Shown here one piece after another: positions 1 to 10,056 of a stretch of 64,000 nt of DNA; positions within the stretch are counted from its first letter, which is position 1; every line of letters begins with the position of its first letter. The DNA is taken from positions 558,001-622,000 of the forward strand of contig NZ_AP017313.1 in assembly GCF_002355435.1 (NCBI RefSeq), in the 5' to 3' direction. A model generated the notes under the pieces. It was not told where the DNA came from. It made no database searches and was given only the letters and a program-made list of their open reading frames with translations. The stretch is from Mucilaginibacter gotjawali. Lineage in GTDB: Bacteria; Bacteroidota; Bacteroidia; Sphingobacteriales; Sphingobacteriaceae. Made by a program: the position numbers and the translations under genes.

Positions 1-659
1 CCAAAAACGCAAGGATGCTGATCGCGTCAACCTCCGAAGTTTATGGTGATCCAAGCGTAAACCCGCAACCCGAAGAATACTGGGGCAATGTTAACCCCGT
101 GGGTCCAAGGGGTGTATATGACGAAGCCAAACGTTTCCAGGAAGCCATTACCATGGCTTACCATACTTTCCATGGCCTGGAAACCCGGATTATCCGGATA
201 TTTAACACTTACGGACCCCGCATGCGGCTTAACGACGGGCGCGTATTACCTGCATTCATAGGCCAGGCCCTGCGTGGCGAATCATTGACCATGTTTGGCG
301 ACGGTTCACAAACCAGATCGTTTTGTTATGTTGACGACCTGGTTGAAGGCATCGTTCGCCTGCTTTTCAGCGACTATGCCCAGCCGATGAATATTGGTAA
401 CCCCGACGAAATTACCATACGGGAATTTGGCGAGGAGATCATCAAGCTGACAGGGACAGATCAAAAGCTGATCAGCCTGCCTTTGCCCACTGACGACCCC
501 AAACAACGCAGGCCGGATATTACAAAAGCCAAAAGTATACTTGGCTGGGAGCCCAAAGTATCACGCAGCGAGGGCTTGAAGATCACTTTTGAATATTTCA
601 AATCATTGCCTGAAAAAGAGATACAGCATAAGGATTTCACTTATTATAACAAACACTAA
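1..659 (+). CDS. NAD-dependent sugar-nucleotide decarboxylase/epimerase (UDP-glucuronate decarboxylase-like), 5' truncated
   Basis: The frame is open to the window edge (KNAR precedes the first Met at 15), so the N-terminal Rossmann GxxGxxG part lies outside. Visible are the SDR motif STSEVYGDP, the catalytic Y-x3-K in [21 protein letters not shown] and CYVDDLVEG. The block [17 protein letters not shown] is typical of UDP-glucuronic acid decarboxylases (UDP-xylose synthases), which oxidise and decarboxylate UDP-GlcA with bound NAD+. The stop overlaps the next start (TAATG), so it is translationally coupled to galE. Another extended-SDR dehydratase or epimerase is possible. Role in surface polysaccharide precursor supply is inferred from the neighbours. 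Confidence 0.85.
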   Translation, partial: KNARMLIASTSEVYGDPSVNPQPEEYWGNVNPVGPRGVYDEAKRFQEAITMAYHTFHGLETRIIRIFNTYGPRMRLNDGRVLPAFIGQALRGESLTMFGDGSQTRSFCYVDDLVEGIVRLLFSDYAQPMNIGNPDEITIREFGEEIIKLTGTDQKLISLPLPTDDPKQRRPDITKAKSILGWEPKVSRSEGLKITFEYFKSLPEKEIQHKDFTYYNKH

Positions 660-1681
660 TGGCTAAAATATTAGTAACGGGCGGATTAGGCTACATCGGT
701 TCGCATACTGTTGTTGAATTGGTAAACGCCGGTTTCGAGCCTGTAATAGTAGATGACCTTTCCAACTCGCATCACCAGATATTAGATCAATTAAGTAAAA
801 TAATCGGTTTTAAACCCGCTTTTTACCAGTTTGACCTTTGCGACGAAAATAAGTTAAAAGAATTTGCTGCCGCAGAGCCTGATCTTGAAGGTATTATTCA
901 TTTTGCTGCGTTTAAAGCAGTGGGCGAATCAGTAAATAATCCTCTAAAATACTACCATAATAATTTAGCCTCGCTGTTAAATTTATTGCGGCAGTATAGC
1001 GGTAAAACATTGAATTTTGTATTTTCATCCAGCTGCACGGTTTACGGGCAGCCGGATGAACTGCCTGTTACCGAAAATGCTGCGGTAAAACCTGCACAGT
1101 CACCCTATGGCAATACCAAACAAATTGCTGAAGAAATACTTAAAGATGCAGTTGTATCTGGCGATGCCAAAAAAGTTATTGCCTTAAGATATTTTAACCC
1201 GGTTGGCGCGCATGAATCGGCCCTGATTGGTGAGCTTCCAATTGGTGTGCCGCAAAACCTGGTGCCTTTTATCACCCAAACGGCCATTGGCAAACGGGAA
1301 AAAATTACCGTGTTTGGTAATGACTATGATACCAGGGATGGCAGTTGTGTACGCGACTATATACACGTGGTTGACCTTGCCAAAGCCCATGTGGCAGCGT
1401 TAAAATTAATGGAAGGCGAAACATTTGCCGGGTACGATGTTTTTAACTTAGGCACCGGCAACGGTAACACAGTTTTAGAAGTAATTAATGCTTTTGAACG
1501 CGCTACGGGTGTTAAATTAAATTATGAAATCGGGCCGCGCAGGAGCGGTGACGTGGAAAAGGTTTGGGGAGATGTAACCAAATCAGCAAAGCAGTTGCAC
1601 TGGAGGGCGCAAATAGGGCTTGATACCATGATGTCTTCTGCCTGGGCCTGGGAGCAATATTTATCTGAAAATCCTATTTAA
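659..1681 (+). CDS. galE: UDP-glucose 4-epimerase
   Basis: Extended SDR of 340 residues, normal GalE length. The NAD-binding motif GGLGYIG is at residues 8-14, SSSCTVYG at 123-130 and the catalytic Y150-x3-K154 in SPYGNTK. The C-terminal part carries RRSGDVEKVWGD, a sugar-nucleotide contact region of GalE. It interconverts UDP-glucose and UDP-galactose in the cytoplasm. It overlaps the upstream decarboxylase by one base and is followed by a PHP phosphatase of the capsule-control type, so it fits a polysaccharide locus. The start is fixed by the TAATG overlap. Confidence 0.93.
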   Translation: MAKILVTGGLGYIGSHTVVELVNAGFEPVIVDDLSNSHHQILDQLSKIIGFKPAFYQFDLCDENKLKEFAAAEPDLEGIIHFAAFKAVGESVNNPLKYYHNNLASLLNLLRQYSGKTLNFVFSSSCTVYGQPDELPVTENAAVKPAQSPYGNTKQIAEEILKDAVVSGDAKKVIALRYFNPVGAHESALIGELPIGVPQNLVPFITQTAIGKREKITVFGNDYDTRDGSCVRDYIHVVDLAKAHVAALKLMEGETFAGYDVFNLGTGNGNTVLEVINAFERATGVKLNYEIGPRRSGDVEKVWGDVTKSAKQLHWRAQIGLDTMMSSAWAWEQYLSENPI

Positions 1682-1744
1682 TACTATTTTCGTAGGTTAA
1701 ATTAATGCAAAAAAAATGTAGGCCGTGAATTCGGATGCATTGTT

Positions 1745-1752
1745 TACCTTTG
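1745..1752 (+). promoter_or_regulatory. Candidate -7 promoter element for the PHP phosphatase gene
   Basis: TACCTTTG matches the Bacteroidota -7 consensus TAnnTTTG. No convincing -33 TTTG is visible at the usual 19-21 nt, so support is partial. A start here would give an untranslated leader of about 175 nt. Confidence 0.35.
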
Positions 1753-1935
1753 CAGCCCGTTGTTACACACCTGGTTGTGATGAGAAATTAGAAAATAAGC
1801 TCAAAATAGAGCATCCTGCCCGGATAGTTTAGCGCCGGTATTTACAGGCTGTTCAATAATGCCCTTGGTAATCAATAACGGCGGGTTTTGCCTGTAAAGG
1901 TTTTGTATGATGTGCACACGATAATTATTGATAAA

Positions 1936-2676
1936 ATGTTTGGGATCTTTAAAAAGAAAGAATACAAAAAAAATATCACGTTTGATTACAGCTCGATAGA
2001 GGTAGACATGCACTCGCATGTTTTGCCGGGAATTGATGATGGCGCTAAAAACCCTGAAGAGTCTATAGCGCTGATCAGAAAAATGATGGACCTTGGTATC
2101 AGGAAAATAATAGCCACGCCGCATATCATGGCTGATTATTACAGAAATACGCCCGAAACAATTAACGGTGCCCTTGCTTTACTTAAAGCCGAACTGGCAA
2201 AAGAAAAGATTGATATAGAGATAGAGGCGGCGGCCGAACACTATTTCGACGAAACATTTGAAGACAGGGTAAATAACGGCGAATTGATGATTATGGGCGA
2301 TAATTATGTGCTCTTTGAATTTTCGTTTATCAACCAGCCACCCAATACGATACCGGTAGTGCAGCGATTAAGAGACTTGGGCTATAAACCTATCCTGGCC
2401 CATCCGGAAAGATATCCTTACCTGGAGATTGATCAGCTGAAGACTTTGCATGACTGGGGGCTGTTGTTCCAGCTCAATACCATATCGCTTACAGGGTATT
2501 ACGGCAAGGAAACAAAAAAAGCAGCGGAAAATTTAATCGACAACCAGTTGGTTGATTTTATTTCGAGTGATATGCACCACTTAAGGCATGCCGAAGCTTT
2601 AAAACAGGCTTTAAAAATGCCCTACCTCGAAAAGATCATGATTGACTACCCGTTGAAGAATATTATGCTGAAATAA
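1936..2676 (+). CDS. PHP-domain tyrosine-protein phosphatase, CpsB/YwqE type
   Basis: A 246-residue protein from the Met at 1936 (MFGIFKKKEY); an upstream in-frame Met at 1888 would add a non-conserved extension. Metal-binding PHP motifs are clear: HSH near residue 26, TPH near 62, AEHYFDE near 100, AHPERYPYL and SDMHH near the C-terminus. The family dephosphorylates bacterial tyrosine kinases (Wzc/CpsD type) that control capsule or exopolysaccharide export, using a trinuclear metal site. The preceding nucleotide-sugar genes fit this role. No kinase or export gene is in the window. Confidence 0.85.
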   Translation: MFGIFKKKEYKKNITFDYSSIEVDMHSHVLPGIDDGAKNPEESIALIRKMMDLGIRKIIATPHIMADYYRNTPETINGALALLKAELAKEKIDIEIEAAAEHYFDETFEDRVNNGELMIMGDNYVLFEFSFINQPPNTIPVVQRLRDLGYKPILAHPERYPYLEIDQLKTLHDWGLLFQLNTISLTGYYGKETKKAAENLIDNQLVDFISSDMHHLRHAEALKQALKMPYLEKIMIDYPLKNIMLK

Positions 2677-2810
2677 ATGAGCGAATTTCAGATGAGCAAA
2701 TGTGCAGATGAAAATCGTATTTGGTGAGCCAGCTTAATGCTCCATTTGAATATTCAGGCATCCGTACTTTACATTCCCATCTGCACATCTGAAATTTGCA
2801 CATCCGCACA
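2677..2810. repeat. Imperfect inverted repeat between convergent genes
   Basis: The spacer begins with TTTCAGATGAGC and AAATGTGCAGATG and ends with CATCTGCACATCTG, AAATTTGCACATC and CGCACAT, which are near reverse complements. The same CACATCTG words recur at 22905-23065. It looks like a dispersed palindromic element. It may also end transcription of the two convergent genes, but no T-tract hairpin is obvious. Confidence 0.5.
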
Positions 2811-4052
2811 TTATTCATACCTCAACGCTTCCACAGGATCAAGTTTGGAAGCCTTTTTAGCGGGATAAAAGCCGGAAATCAGCCCGATACAGGTACAGAG
2901 CAAGATTGCTGAAAACAGCCATATCCATGGCGCTACAAAGGCCCCGCTGATATTAATTGCTATAAGATTGCCGGCGGCCATTCCCAATATAATACCCAAT
3001 ATACCGCCGATGAGGCAAATTACAATTGCTTCAATTAAAAACTGCTTCCGGATAATTGACGGCGTTGCCCCCAACGCTTTGCGCAGGCCGATCTCGCGGG
3101 TACGCTCGGTTACAGATACCAGCATAATATTCATCAATCCAATGGCGGCCCCTATTAACGTAATAGCGCCTATGGCGGCGCCGCCCATCGTCATCATTGA
3201 CAGGTTGCCCGACAATTCATGCTGTATCGAGTCACTTCTTTCTATTTCAAAATTATTATCGCTGGTTACATTCAGGCCCCTCACGTTTCTGAAAAGCGAA
3301 GTGGCTTCTCCAATCGTAGCGTCCAGGGCAGCAGGACTGCTTACCTGGATGGTTACTGTGAATGTTTTATTGGTATCTGGATCAATTTGTTTGGCCTTTA
3401 AAACCGGGATCACACAAAACTTATCACCACCAAACATATTACTTGAGCCCTTTGTTGCAAAAACGCCGATCACTCTGAACTGGGTGCTGCCAATATATAT
3501 GGATTTATTGATTGGATCCTCATCTTTAAAAAGCTTTTTCTTTATTTCGTTGCCTATCATTACCACGTTTTCGCCGTGTTCCAGTTCTGATGAGGAAAAA
3601 TTACGACCGAAAGATAATTTATACCCGCTGATCACCAGGTAATTTTCATTTGAACCCGTTACTGATATATTAGGGTTGGTTTTTTTATTGCCGTATTTTG
3701 CTACAGCCGTACCGGTAACATCAAGGTTTACCCGCGTTAATACCGGAAGTGCAAATTTCTTTTTAAACCGGTCGGCCTGGTCATAGCTTATTTTGGGATA
3801 AACTTTATCATGCCCGCCGTTGCCGAAGTTTAGCCCCGAGCCGCGGTTTTGAATGGTGAATGAGTTGGCGCCGAGGCCTGCAAAGGCGTTGTTTACGGAG
3901 GTTTTTACCCCTTCAATGGCTGTTAATATACCCACCAATGCCATAATACCAATAGCGATGATCAGGGATGTTAACGATGTTCTCAACCTATTGCCTGCTA
4001 TTGACTGGAGGGCGATGGAAACATTTTCACGTAAACTGGTTTTTACCGGCAT
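2811..4052 (-). CDS. ABC transporter permease, MacB/FtsX family
   Basis: 413 residues. A first membrane helix (about 20-45, SLTSLIIAIGIMALVGIL) is followed by a MacB_PCD periplasmic domain (about 50-260) and a C-terminal FtsX domain with three helices (GAAIGAITLIGAAIGLMNIML, a cluster around IVICLIGGILGIILGMAAG, and WIWLFSAILLCTCIGLISG). The motif TERTREIGLRKALGA is the classic coupling region of FtsX/MacB permeases. These work with an ATPase (MacB/LolD type) and a membrane-fusion protein to move lipoproteins, peptides or drugs; neither partner is next to it here, so the substrate cannot be assigned. Confidence 0.88.
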   Translation of the reverse strand: MPVKTSLRENVSIALQSIAGNRLRTSLTSLIIAIGIMALVGILTAIEGVKTSVNNAFAGLGANSFTIQNRGSGLNFGNGGHDKVYPKISYDQADRFKKKFALPVLTRVNLDVTGTAVAKYGNKKTNPNISVTGSNENYLVISGYKLSFGRNFSSSELEHGENVVMIGNEIKKKLFKDEDPINKSIYIGSTQFRVIGVFATKGSSNMFGGDKFCVIPVLKAKQIDPDTNKTFTVTIQVSSPAALDATIGEATSLFRNVRGLNVTSDNNFEIERSDSIQHELSGNLSMMTMGGAAIGAITLIGAAIGLMNIMLVSVTERTREIGLRKALGATPSIIRKQFLIEAIVICLIGGILGIILGMAAGNLIAINISGAFVAPWIWLFSAILLCTCIGLISGFYPAKKASKLDPVEALRYE

Positions 4053-4281
4053 GGTTTAAAATTAACGAAAATCCTGGTGTTAAGACTATAAGGTACGCCG
4101 CTTTGTTACAAGGTTTTTAATTAATTTAAATATGCTGCAAAAAGCTGATCCCGACCGTTAATTTTTTGTTTTTAATATCGAACACCGAACGCCCAATAGT
4201 AAATAATGAAGTAATTAACTTTGAACTTCGATATTCAAGAATTCATTATTCGGTATTGTGTTTCCTTAACCAGGCAAAGCC

Positions 4282-6248
4282 TTAATTTACCTTCTCAAAC
4301 CTTGCAGCCCATCCGCCTCCGGATGCCATTTTTACCGGTAATTTATCTGCCGCGGTTACGGTGATCACTTTGCGGGTATAGTCGGTGGCGTCATGGTTGG
4401 CGTTGGCGCCGTCTTCAAATATGGTAGCTTTGTAACTGCCTTCGCCTAAAAAGGATAGGTCCATGGTGATAACACGCGGGTTCCAGTTGGTCATTACCCC
4501 GGCGTACCAGGTGGTGCCTTTTTTGCGGGCAATGCTTACAAAATCGCCAACGCTGCCATCCAGCGCCGCACTGGCATCAAACGTTGTGGGTATGGCGGCG
4601 ATAAAATCAGTGCTTTCCTGTTCCTTCATGTAAATAGTCGGGTTGTCTGACAGCATTTGCAGCGGGGCCTCAAATATGGTGTACATGGCCAGCTGGTGAC
4701 AGCGGGTGCCCTGCGTCATCGGGTTTGAGTTTACCGGCCTGAAAGCATCTTTAGTTGCATTGCGCATGCCGCCTGGGGTATAATCCATCGGGCCGGCCAT
4801 CATCCGTATAAAAGGAATACTCACATCGTAACCCGGCTGGTCGTTTACACCCCATTTCATATTTTCGAGCCCTTTAACACCTTCGCAGTTGATCACGTTT
4901 GGAAAAGTACGCTGCATTCCTGACGGTTTGTACATGCCATGGTAATCAACCAGTAAATGGTTATCGGCCGCTTTTTGTGCGAGCGAGTATAGCGAGCTTA
5001 CTGCTTTTTGGTCGTCCCGGTCGATAAAATCTATCTTAAACCCTTTTACGCCCATCCTGGCAAATTTGGCGAACAGGCCATCGGCATCCCTCGTAATGGC
5101 GTACCACGTCGACCATAAAATAACGCCGACATTTTTCTGTCTTCCGTAATCAACAATCTGCTGCACATCCAGTTTGGATTTATTGAGGTCCCAATCGTCC
5201 GACCAGCCCTCATCAATAATAATATATTCAAGCTTATTGGCTGCCGCGAAGTCGATATAATATTTATAGGTAGGTACGTTTATGCCGGCCTTAAAATCAA
5301 CATGGTTGATGTTCCAGTCGTTCCACCAGTCCCAGGCTACTTTGCCGGGTTTTATCCAGCTTACATCACTTATATGCGAAGGTTCGGCGAGGCGCTGCAT
5401 CATATCATTATCCGCCAATTGTTTATCTTCTTTGCTGATGACCACCACCCGCCATGGAAAGCTGCGTGTGCCATTTGTTTTGGCAATATAACCAGCCCGG
5501 CTTTTTACCGCATAGTTAATCCTGCTTACAAATTCTTCAGTCGGCAGCGGCGCAAAAACGCCATGCAGGTTATTGCCATCGCCCGGCGTAAGGTACATGC
5601 CGGGATAATCCTGCAGGTCGGCCTCCAGGATCACCGCTTTTAAAGGGTTACCTATATCAACCAGTATGGGCAAAAATGCAAGGGTATCTTTTTAATGGCA
5701 GAAATACTGATATGATCGTAATGCGATTCAAACGAGGAATTAAATTTATCCTTATTGCGGTAATCATTCGCAAAAGGAAGAAATGCCATATCGTCATCCT
5801 TAAAGTTAAAATTCGCCTCCTCGTTCAAAATGATGATCTCGCCTTTTTTCTGCGTAAAAAAACGGTAGGCGGCTCCATCATTATATGCCCTGAAAACCAG
5901 CCCGTAATCGCCCTTGAAATTAATGGTTAGCTGGTTGTAATTATTCCGCACCTGCGTTTTCTTATAAAACGGCGTATTAAATGTTTCGTCGGCCGATGCC
6001 GGGATCGTTTTTTTAACAGATACATTTTTACCCAATACTTCACCATTGTCAAGGGTGATGGAAATTTCAGATGGCAGGACCACTTCTGTTTCGCCATGCT
6101 TAACGGACCAGGTTACATCGGCCCCGGCAGTTACGGTGATGCCGATCTTTCCGTCAGGAGAGCTTAGCTGGTAGGTTTTAGCACTTTGTGCCGAAACAAA
6201 TGATAATGGCAAAACAAGACACAGCAGTAACAATATCGTGGGTTTCAT
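4282..6248 (-). pseudogene. Glycoside hydrolase family 97 protein, split by a frameshift
   Basis: Two overlapping frames make one GH97 protein of about 650 residues. The 5' piece (5652-6248) has a signal peptide (MKPTILLLLCLVLPLSFVSAQ) and the N-terminal beta-sandwich. The 3' piece (4282-5673) has the TIM barrel (IDEGWSDDWDL, LWSTWYAI, GFKIDFIDRDDQ, NCEGVKGLENMKW) and the C-terminal domain. Around 5689-5693 a run of five A on the coding strand breaks the frame; one extra A restores KKDTLAFLPILVDIGN. GH97 enzymes are periplasmic alpha-glucosidases or alpha-galactosidases; the KIDF aspartate suggests the retaining galactosidase-like subgroup. It is either a true phase-off or pseudogene, or a homopolymer sequencing error. 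Confidence 0.85.
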
Positions 6249-6356
6249 CGGGCAATAATTATGGTTTAAAAAGTGGTTTAATATCCGTCTAAGCTAAATA
6301 AAATCCGGAAAAATTAAAGTGTAGTATTGACAATTTTTAACTGCAATTGAATTTGC

Positions 6357-7244
6357 CTATTTTCCTGTAAGCACAATTACCACCCGCCGGTTTTGATCCT
6401 GGTCGATCGAACTCATTTCGGGGTAAACTTTGGGTTCTTTGCTGCCCAGGCCTTTATAGGTAAGCCTGTTTGGGCTGATGCCCTCGCTTACCAGGTAATC
6501 ATAAATAAATTTTGCCCTGGTAAGCGAAAGTTCAAATTTGCGGGTGTCAAAATCTTCGCCGTCTTTGCCGTTGTACTGGCAGCAAATATGCCCCTGTATC
6601 TCAATCTTCAGGTTAGGGTGGGCTTTTAACAGCTCTTTTAAAGCCACCATATAACGTACCGCCGATGGCCGCAAAAAATGCCTGCCCGGCTGAAACGTTA
6701 ATTCGCTAAAACTGATACTGTCGCCCACATTACGGCCGCCGATATTATTGATCCGCGTGTAAACACTGTCGTTTTTCTTTGTTAAACGCGCCGTATCACG
6801 TGAACGGGGAACTATAATAATTGGTTTTTTTAGCGCCGGTTTTGGTAAGGCAGGTCTCGCAAAAATGATCTCGACCCTGCGATTAAAGGGATCGCCTATG
6901 GCAGAATGCGCCTTTGTTGAAGCATCAATCTGCCCCTTGCCATTAGCAAACAGTCGCTCGCTTTTGCTGTGCAACTTTTGCAGATAGGCTTTTACCAGGT
7001 CTGCCCTCGCAGTGGACAGCGTAAAGTTTGAATCCCTTTTGCCCAGGTAATCTGCAAAACCATGAATTTTAACGACGGTAGTATCTTTAATAAAACGGCT
7101 CAGCGAATCAAGGGTAACTTTGTGGGCAGGCGTGAGCTCCTTTTGGTTAATATCATAAAACAACCGTATGGTATCCCGCTGGCACGACCAGGAAGGCAAA
7201 GCTTTCGCAAGGAAAAAGAGGCAAAATATTAGCTTAAATTTCAT
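6357..7244 (-). CDS. OmpA-family protein with two OmpA-like domains
   Basis: 295 residues with a signal peptide (ending near WSC). Two peptidoglycan-binding OmpA modules are visible in tandem. The N-terminal one (about 40-130) has HGFADYLGKRDSNFTLSTARADLVKAYL and ends FNRRVEIIFA. The C-terminal one (about 180-295) has LKIEIQGHICCQYNGKDG, LSLTRAKFIYDYL and DQNRRVVIVLTG. It would anchor the outer membrane to the cell wall. No beta-barrel is present, so it is probably periplasmic or lipoprotein-like. It lies 9 bases after the DUF1080 gene and is likely co-transcribed with it. The cysteine pair in GHICCQ is unusual. Confidence 0.8.
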   Translation of the reverse strand: MKFKLIFCLFFLAKALPSWSCQRDTIRLFYDINQKELTPAHKVTLDSLSRFIKDTTVVKIHGFADYLGKRDSNFTLSTARADLVKAYLQKLHSKSERLFANGKGQIDASTKAHSAIGDPFNRRVEIIFARPALPKPALKKPIIIVPRSRDTARLTKKNDSVYTRINNIGGRNVGDSISFSELTFQPGRHFLRPSAVRYMVALKELLKAHPNLKIEIQGHICCQYNGKDGEDFDTRKFELSLTRAKFIYDYLVSEGISPNRLTYKGLGSKEPKVYPEMSSIDQDQNRRVVIVLTGK

Positions 7245-7253
7245 TTTTCCGGG

Positions 7254-7889
7254 TTAACGCAATGGCTTCACCATAATATTTTTAAAAAAGGTCAAACTCT
7301 TCGGATCATGCCCCTGCAGGGCAAATGTGCCGCTTGAAAGCACCCGCTCCTCATCGCCTTTTTCACGTTTTACGTTGTCCGGTTCGGTATAGTCAAGCAC
7401 CACTTTGTCGTTTAATTTAACCAGTACCCTTTTGCCCTCAACGGTAATGTACATGGTAAACCATTCGTTATCTTTTACATATACTTCCTTAATATTATCA
7501 ATGCCGTATAAACTGCCGGTTCGGATCCAGTCGGTATGGCTGTTGTTTACCTGTACTTCGTAGCCTTTCGAGGGCCATCCGCCCTGCTGGTACCCGGTAT
7601 GGATATAAATGCCTGAATTGCTTCCTTTGTGCGTCATCACATCGGCCTTAAATTCAAAGTTCTTAAAGTTATGGTTCAAAACCGGCCCGTCGTAAAATAA
7701 ATGTGCGGTTTTACCGTGCACGATGATCATCCCGCTATCAACCGAAAAGGTTTCGGCGTTATCGCCAACCTTCCAGTTATTTAAGGATTTTCCATCGAAC
7801 AGCGAGATCCATCCCTTAGCATGTTGTTTTGTTGCCGAACAGGATAGCAACAGGCAGGCAATAAAGCAGCAATACTTAATTTTTTTCAT
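7254..7889 (-). CDS. DUF1080 (3-keto-disaccharide hydrolase-like) lipoprotein
   Basis: 211 residues. The lipoprotein signal MKKIKYCCFIACLLLSCSA has a lipobox ending LLSC. The jelly-roll DUF1080 fold is shown by GWISLFDGKSLNNWKVGD, FKADVMTHKGSNSGIYIHTGYQ, GYEVQVNNSH and GTFALQGHDP. This family includes 3-keto-glycoside hydrolases and laminin-G-like sugar-binding proteins abundant in Bacteroidota. It would act on or bind sugars at the cell surface or in the periplasm. Its neighbours (GH97, OmpA protein) suit carbohydrate use, but the substrate is unknown. Confidence 0.85.
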   Translation of the reverse strand: MKKIKYCCFIACLLLSCSATKQHAKGWISLFDGKSLNNWKVGDNAETFSVDSGMIIVHGKTAHLFYDGPVLNHNFKNFEFKADVMTHKGSNSGIYIHTGYQQGGWPSKGYEVQVNNSHTDWIRTGSLYGIDNIKEVYVKDNEWFTMYITVEGKRVLVKLNDKVVLDYTEPDNVKREKGDEERVLSSGTFALQGHDPKSLTFFKNIMVKPLR

Positions 7890-8105
7890 AGCGGAAGTTT
7901 TATTTAAATCGGGTTGAAAAATAAAACTAAGCTAATACTATTTATCAATGATTTAAAATGGCCTGAAATTTAGCCTGCTGATCAAGGACGAGAACGACCA
8001 GGGGATAACACCTAAAATAACCGATAAAGCAATTATTAACAAAAGTTTAATACTGCCGGTTGTTAAAGGTTTTATCGGGGCGATATTTTTGTATAACAAG
8101 TTATT

Positions 8106-8627
8106 ATGCGGATACCCAAAGCCCTTAAGGTAAATATCATCAAATCCATAAAGGTTGCCGCTGCGCTGTGCTCAAAAAAAGGACTAAAAAAACTGGCCGC
8201 TCAGCTTTACGATCCAAATCAATCCGACGAACGGAAAGCATTTTCGGCAGCTTTAGGAATCTTCCTGGGCATCATCCCTATTTGGGGTTTTCAAACACTA
8301 TCAGCAATTTTCCTCTCCGTTTTTTTTAAGCTGAATAAAGCTTTGGTATTAATATTTTCGCACATCAGCTTACCCCCGTTACTGCCCTTCGTTATATTTT
8401 TAAGTTACAAGACGGGATCGTTATGGATGCCGGCCAGTGTTCACGGAACCGGGTCTGCCCAAAATTTGAAAGCCCATTTGCAGCAATATATTTATGGCGG
8501 TATTTCGTTGGCCGCTGTTGTTTCTCTCGCCACGGGCTTGTTAACGTTTGCCACACTTAAACTCATAAAGTTTGTAAAAAAATACAGGCTGGAAGCGGGT
8601 ACGAAGGCCACACTTACCCTTGCCTAA
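8106..8627 (+). CDS. DUF2062 membrane protein
   Basis: 173 residues. It carries the DUF2062 signature (SDERKAFSAALGIFLGIIPIWGFQTLSAIFLSVFFKLNKALVLIFSHISLPPLLPFVIFLSYKTGSLWM) with helices at about 55-80 and 80-105, and a third around 130-152 (GGISLAAVVSLATGLLTFATL). DUF2062 is often found beside or fused to glycosyltransferases in Bacteroidota, but no biochemical function is known. It stands alone here, downstream of a divergent gene. Confidence 0.8.
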   Translation: MRIPKALKVNIIKSIKVAAALCSKKGLKKLAAQLYDPNQSDERKAFSAALGIFLGIIPIWGFQTLSAIFLSVFFKLNKALVLIFSHISLPPLLPFVIFLSYKTGSLWMPASVHGTGSAQNLKAHLQQYIYGGISLAAVVSLATGLLTFATLKLIKFVKKYRLEAGTKATLTLA

Positions 8628-8764
8628 CCCGGCACCGAAAATTAATTTGCGCCGGCTGGATTCAGTTGTTGCATTTTGTTAGTATTGGGCGTAAGGTATA
8701 AACGTGCGTTAAATGGAACGCCTGTTTATCAAAATCTATCTGTATAACCTTTAACCTGTTTTTA

Positions 8765-9346
8765 ATGAAATTCAAACTTCTCCTTATCCTTTTAACTATC
8801 ATCGGCATGCGTGTATTTTCACAATCCGGCAACGCCATTGCGGTAGTTTATGGTACTGCCAATACTTTTGTAGATATACACGGTTCCATCGGCGATTTTG
8901 GCTATAACAACAAAACAGGCACAAATTTTGGCCTTATTTACACTAAAAAGATCACCAAATTACTGTCAATTCAAACTGGGTTGGTTTATTCTGATGATAA
9001 AGCCGAAGAAAACTCAATTTTACCTGGGCGGGCAGGCATTAATGATGATGGCGATTTGAAGATCATCTCGATACCCCTCATTGCTAAATTTACATTTTTC
9101 AAATATTTGTTTGGCGATGCGGGGCTTTCAATAGATAAGGAAATTAATTACTCCGGCAACTATCTGTCGCTTGACCAATCCGGTATTGGGTTTGAGATCG
9201 GCATAGGCGGGCAGTACACATTCAGCCATGTTACGGTATTCGTAAACCCCTATATAAAAGATCATGGGCTTGCCCATTTCAATAGCAAGGAGGGTTTTAA
9301 CCTGCTGGAAAATGGATTTAAGTTTGGATTGGGTTATAGTTTTTAA
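8765..9346 (+). CDS. Outer-membrane beta-barrel protein (PorT/OMP_b-brl_2-like)
   Basis: 193 residues with signal peptide MKFKLLLILLTIIGMRVFSQS. The mature part is a series of amphipathic beta-strands with alternating pattern (TNFGLIYTKKITKLLSIQTGLVYSDD, IISIPLIAKFTFFKYLFGDAGL, GIGFEIGIGGQYTF) and ends FKFGLGYSF with a terminal aromatic, typical of a small outer-membrane barrel. Specific role unknown. Confidence 0.75.
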   Translation: MKFKLLLILLTIIGMRVFSQSGNAIAVVYGTANTFVDIHGSIGDFGYNNKTGTNFGLIYTKKITKLLSIQTGLVYSDDKAEENSILPGRAGINDDGDLKIISIPLIAKFTFFKYLFGDAGLSIDKEINYSGNYLSLDQSGIGFEIGIGGQYTFSHVTVFVNPYIKDHGLAHFNSKEGFNLLENGFKFGLGYSF

Positions 9347-9369
9347 CTTTTTAAGGAGGCCGCGAATTA

Positions 9370-10056
9370 TTATTCGGTTTCAGCTGTCAGGTTTACCAGG
9401 CGGCCTGTATCCCTAATCAAAATACTTTTACCCGAAACGCCAATCAACTTTTCTTCGGTCAGGTCATTTATCACCCTGAATAAAGATTCATAAGAGGCGC
9501 CGGTAAAAGAAGCCAGGTCCTGCCGGCTGAGCTCGATATTGATATAACCATCGTTATTTGTTCCGAATTGATTTTTAAGGTTGATGAGCGCCTGGGCAAC
9601 ACGGCCTTTTACCGGCATATGAGCCAGGTTACGCATCCTTTTTTCCGATTCCTTAAGGTCATTGGCTAAAACCATAACCAGTTGTTTGGTAAATTGGGTA
9701 TTTATATTTAATGTCGAATCAAAAAACTCCATATCCACAAAACAGGCAAGCCCGGCTTCAATAGCTGTTGCCGAAACCGGGTAAGTAGCTTCAGGGCCAA
9801 GGCCCATCTGCCCAACAATGTCTCCTGTTTTGGCAAATCGTAATATCAGTTCCTTTTCATTATCCCACCGCTTATGCACCTTTACAGCGCCTGAATAAAT
9901 AAAGTAGATGCCGGCAGCAGGGTCGCCTTCTTTAAATAATTGCTGCCCCTTTTTTACCTCAAAGTTTTTGCGGTTTGCGGCAATTGCCGGGATCCAGTCC
10001 TTTAAACAAAACTTACACAAAAAACAACTTTTAAGGTCGCATTCATTTTTGGCCAT
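9370..10056 (-). CDS. Crp/Fnr-family transcriptional regulator with N-terminal cysteine cluster
   Basis: 228 residues. Cysteines at 6, 11, 14 and 17 (C-x4-C-x2-C-x2-C) precede a cyclic-nucleotide-like beta-roll (about 30-140, KKGQQLFKEGDPAAGIYFIYSGAVKV) and a Crp-type winged helix (about 150-220, GRVAQALINL ... ELSRQDLASFTGASYESLFRVINDLTEEKLI). The cysteine spacing resembles Fnr proteins that bind an oxygen-sensitive 4Fe-4S cluster, so oxygen or redox sensing is likely. It is divergent from the ClC gene, with a long palindrome in the shared 270-bp spacer that could be its operator. Confidence 0.87.
   Translation of the reverse strand: MAKNECDLKSCFLCKFCLKDWIPAIAANRKNFEVKKGQQLFKEGDPAAGIYFIYSGAVKVHKRWDNEKELILRFAKTGDIVGQMGLGPEATYPVSATAIEAGLACFVDMEFFDSTLNINTQFTKQLVMVLANDLKESEKRMRNLAHMPVKGRVAQALINLKNQFGTNNDGYINIELSRQDLASFTGASYESLFRVINDLTEEKLIGVSGKSILIRDTGRLVNLTAETE

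Noticed and set aside
1801..2124. 107-aa minus ORF
   Set aside because: It overlaps the well-conserved PHP phosphatase and its leader in antisense, with no domain features.
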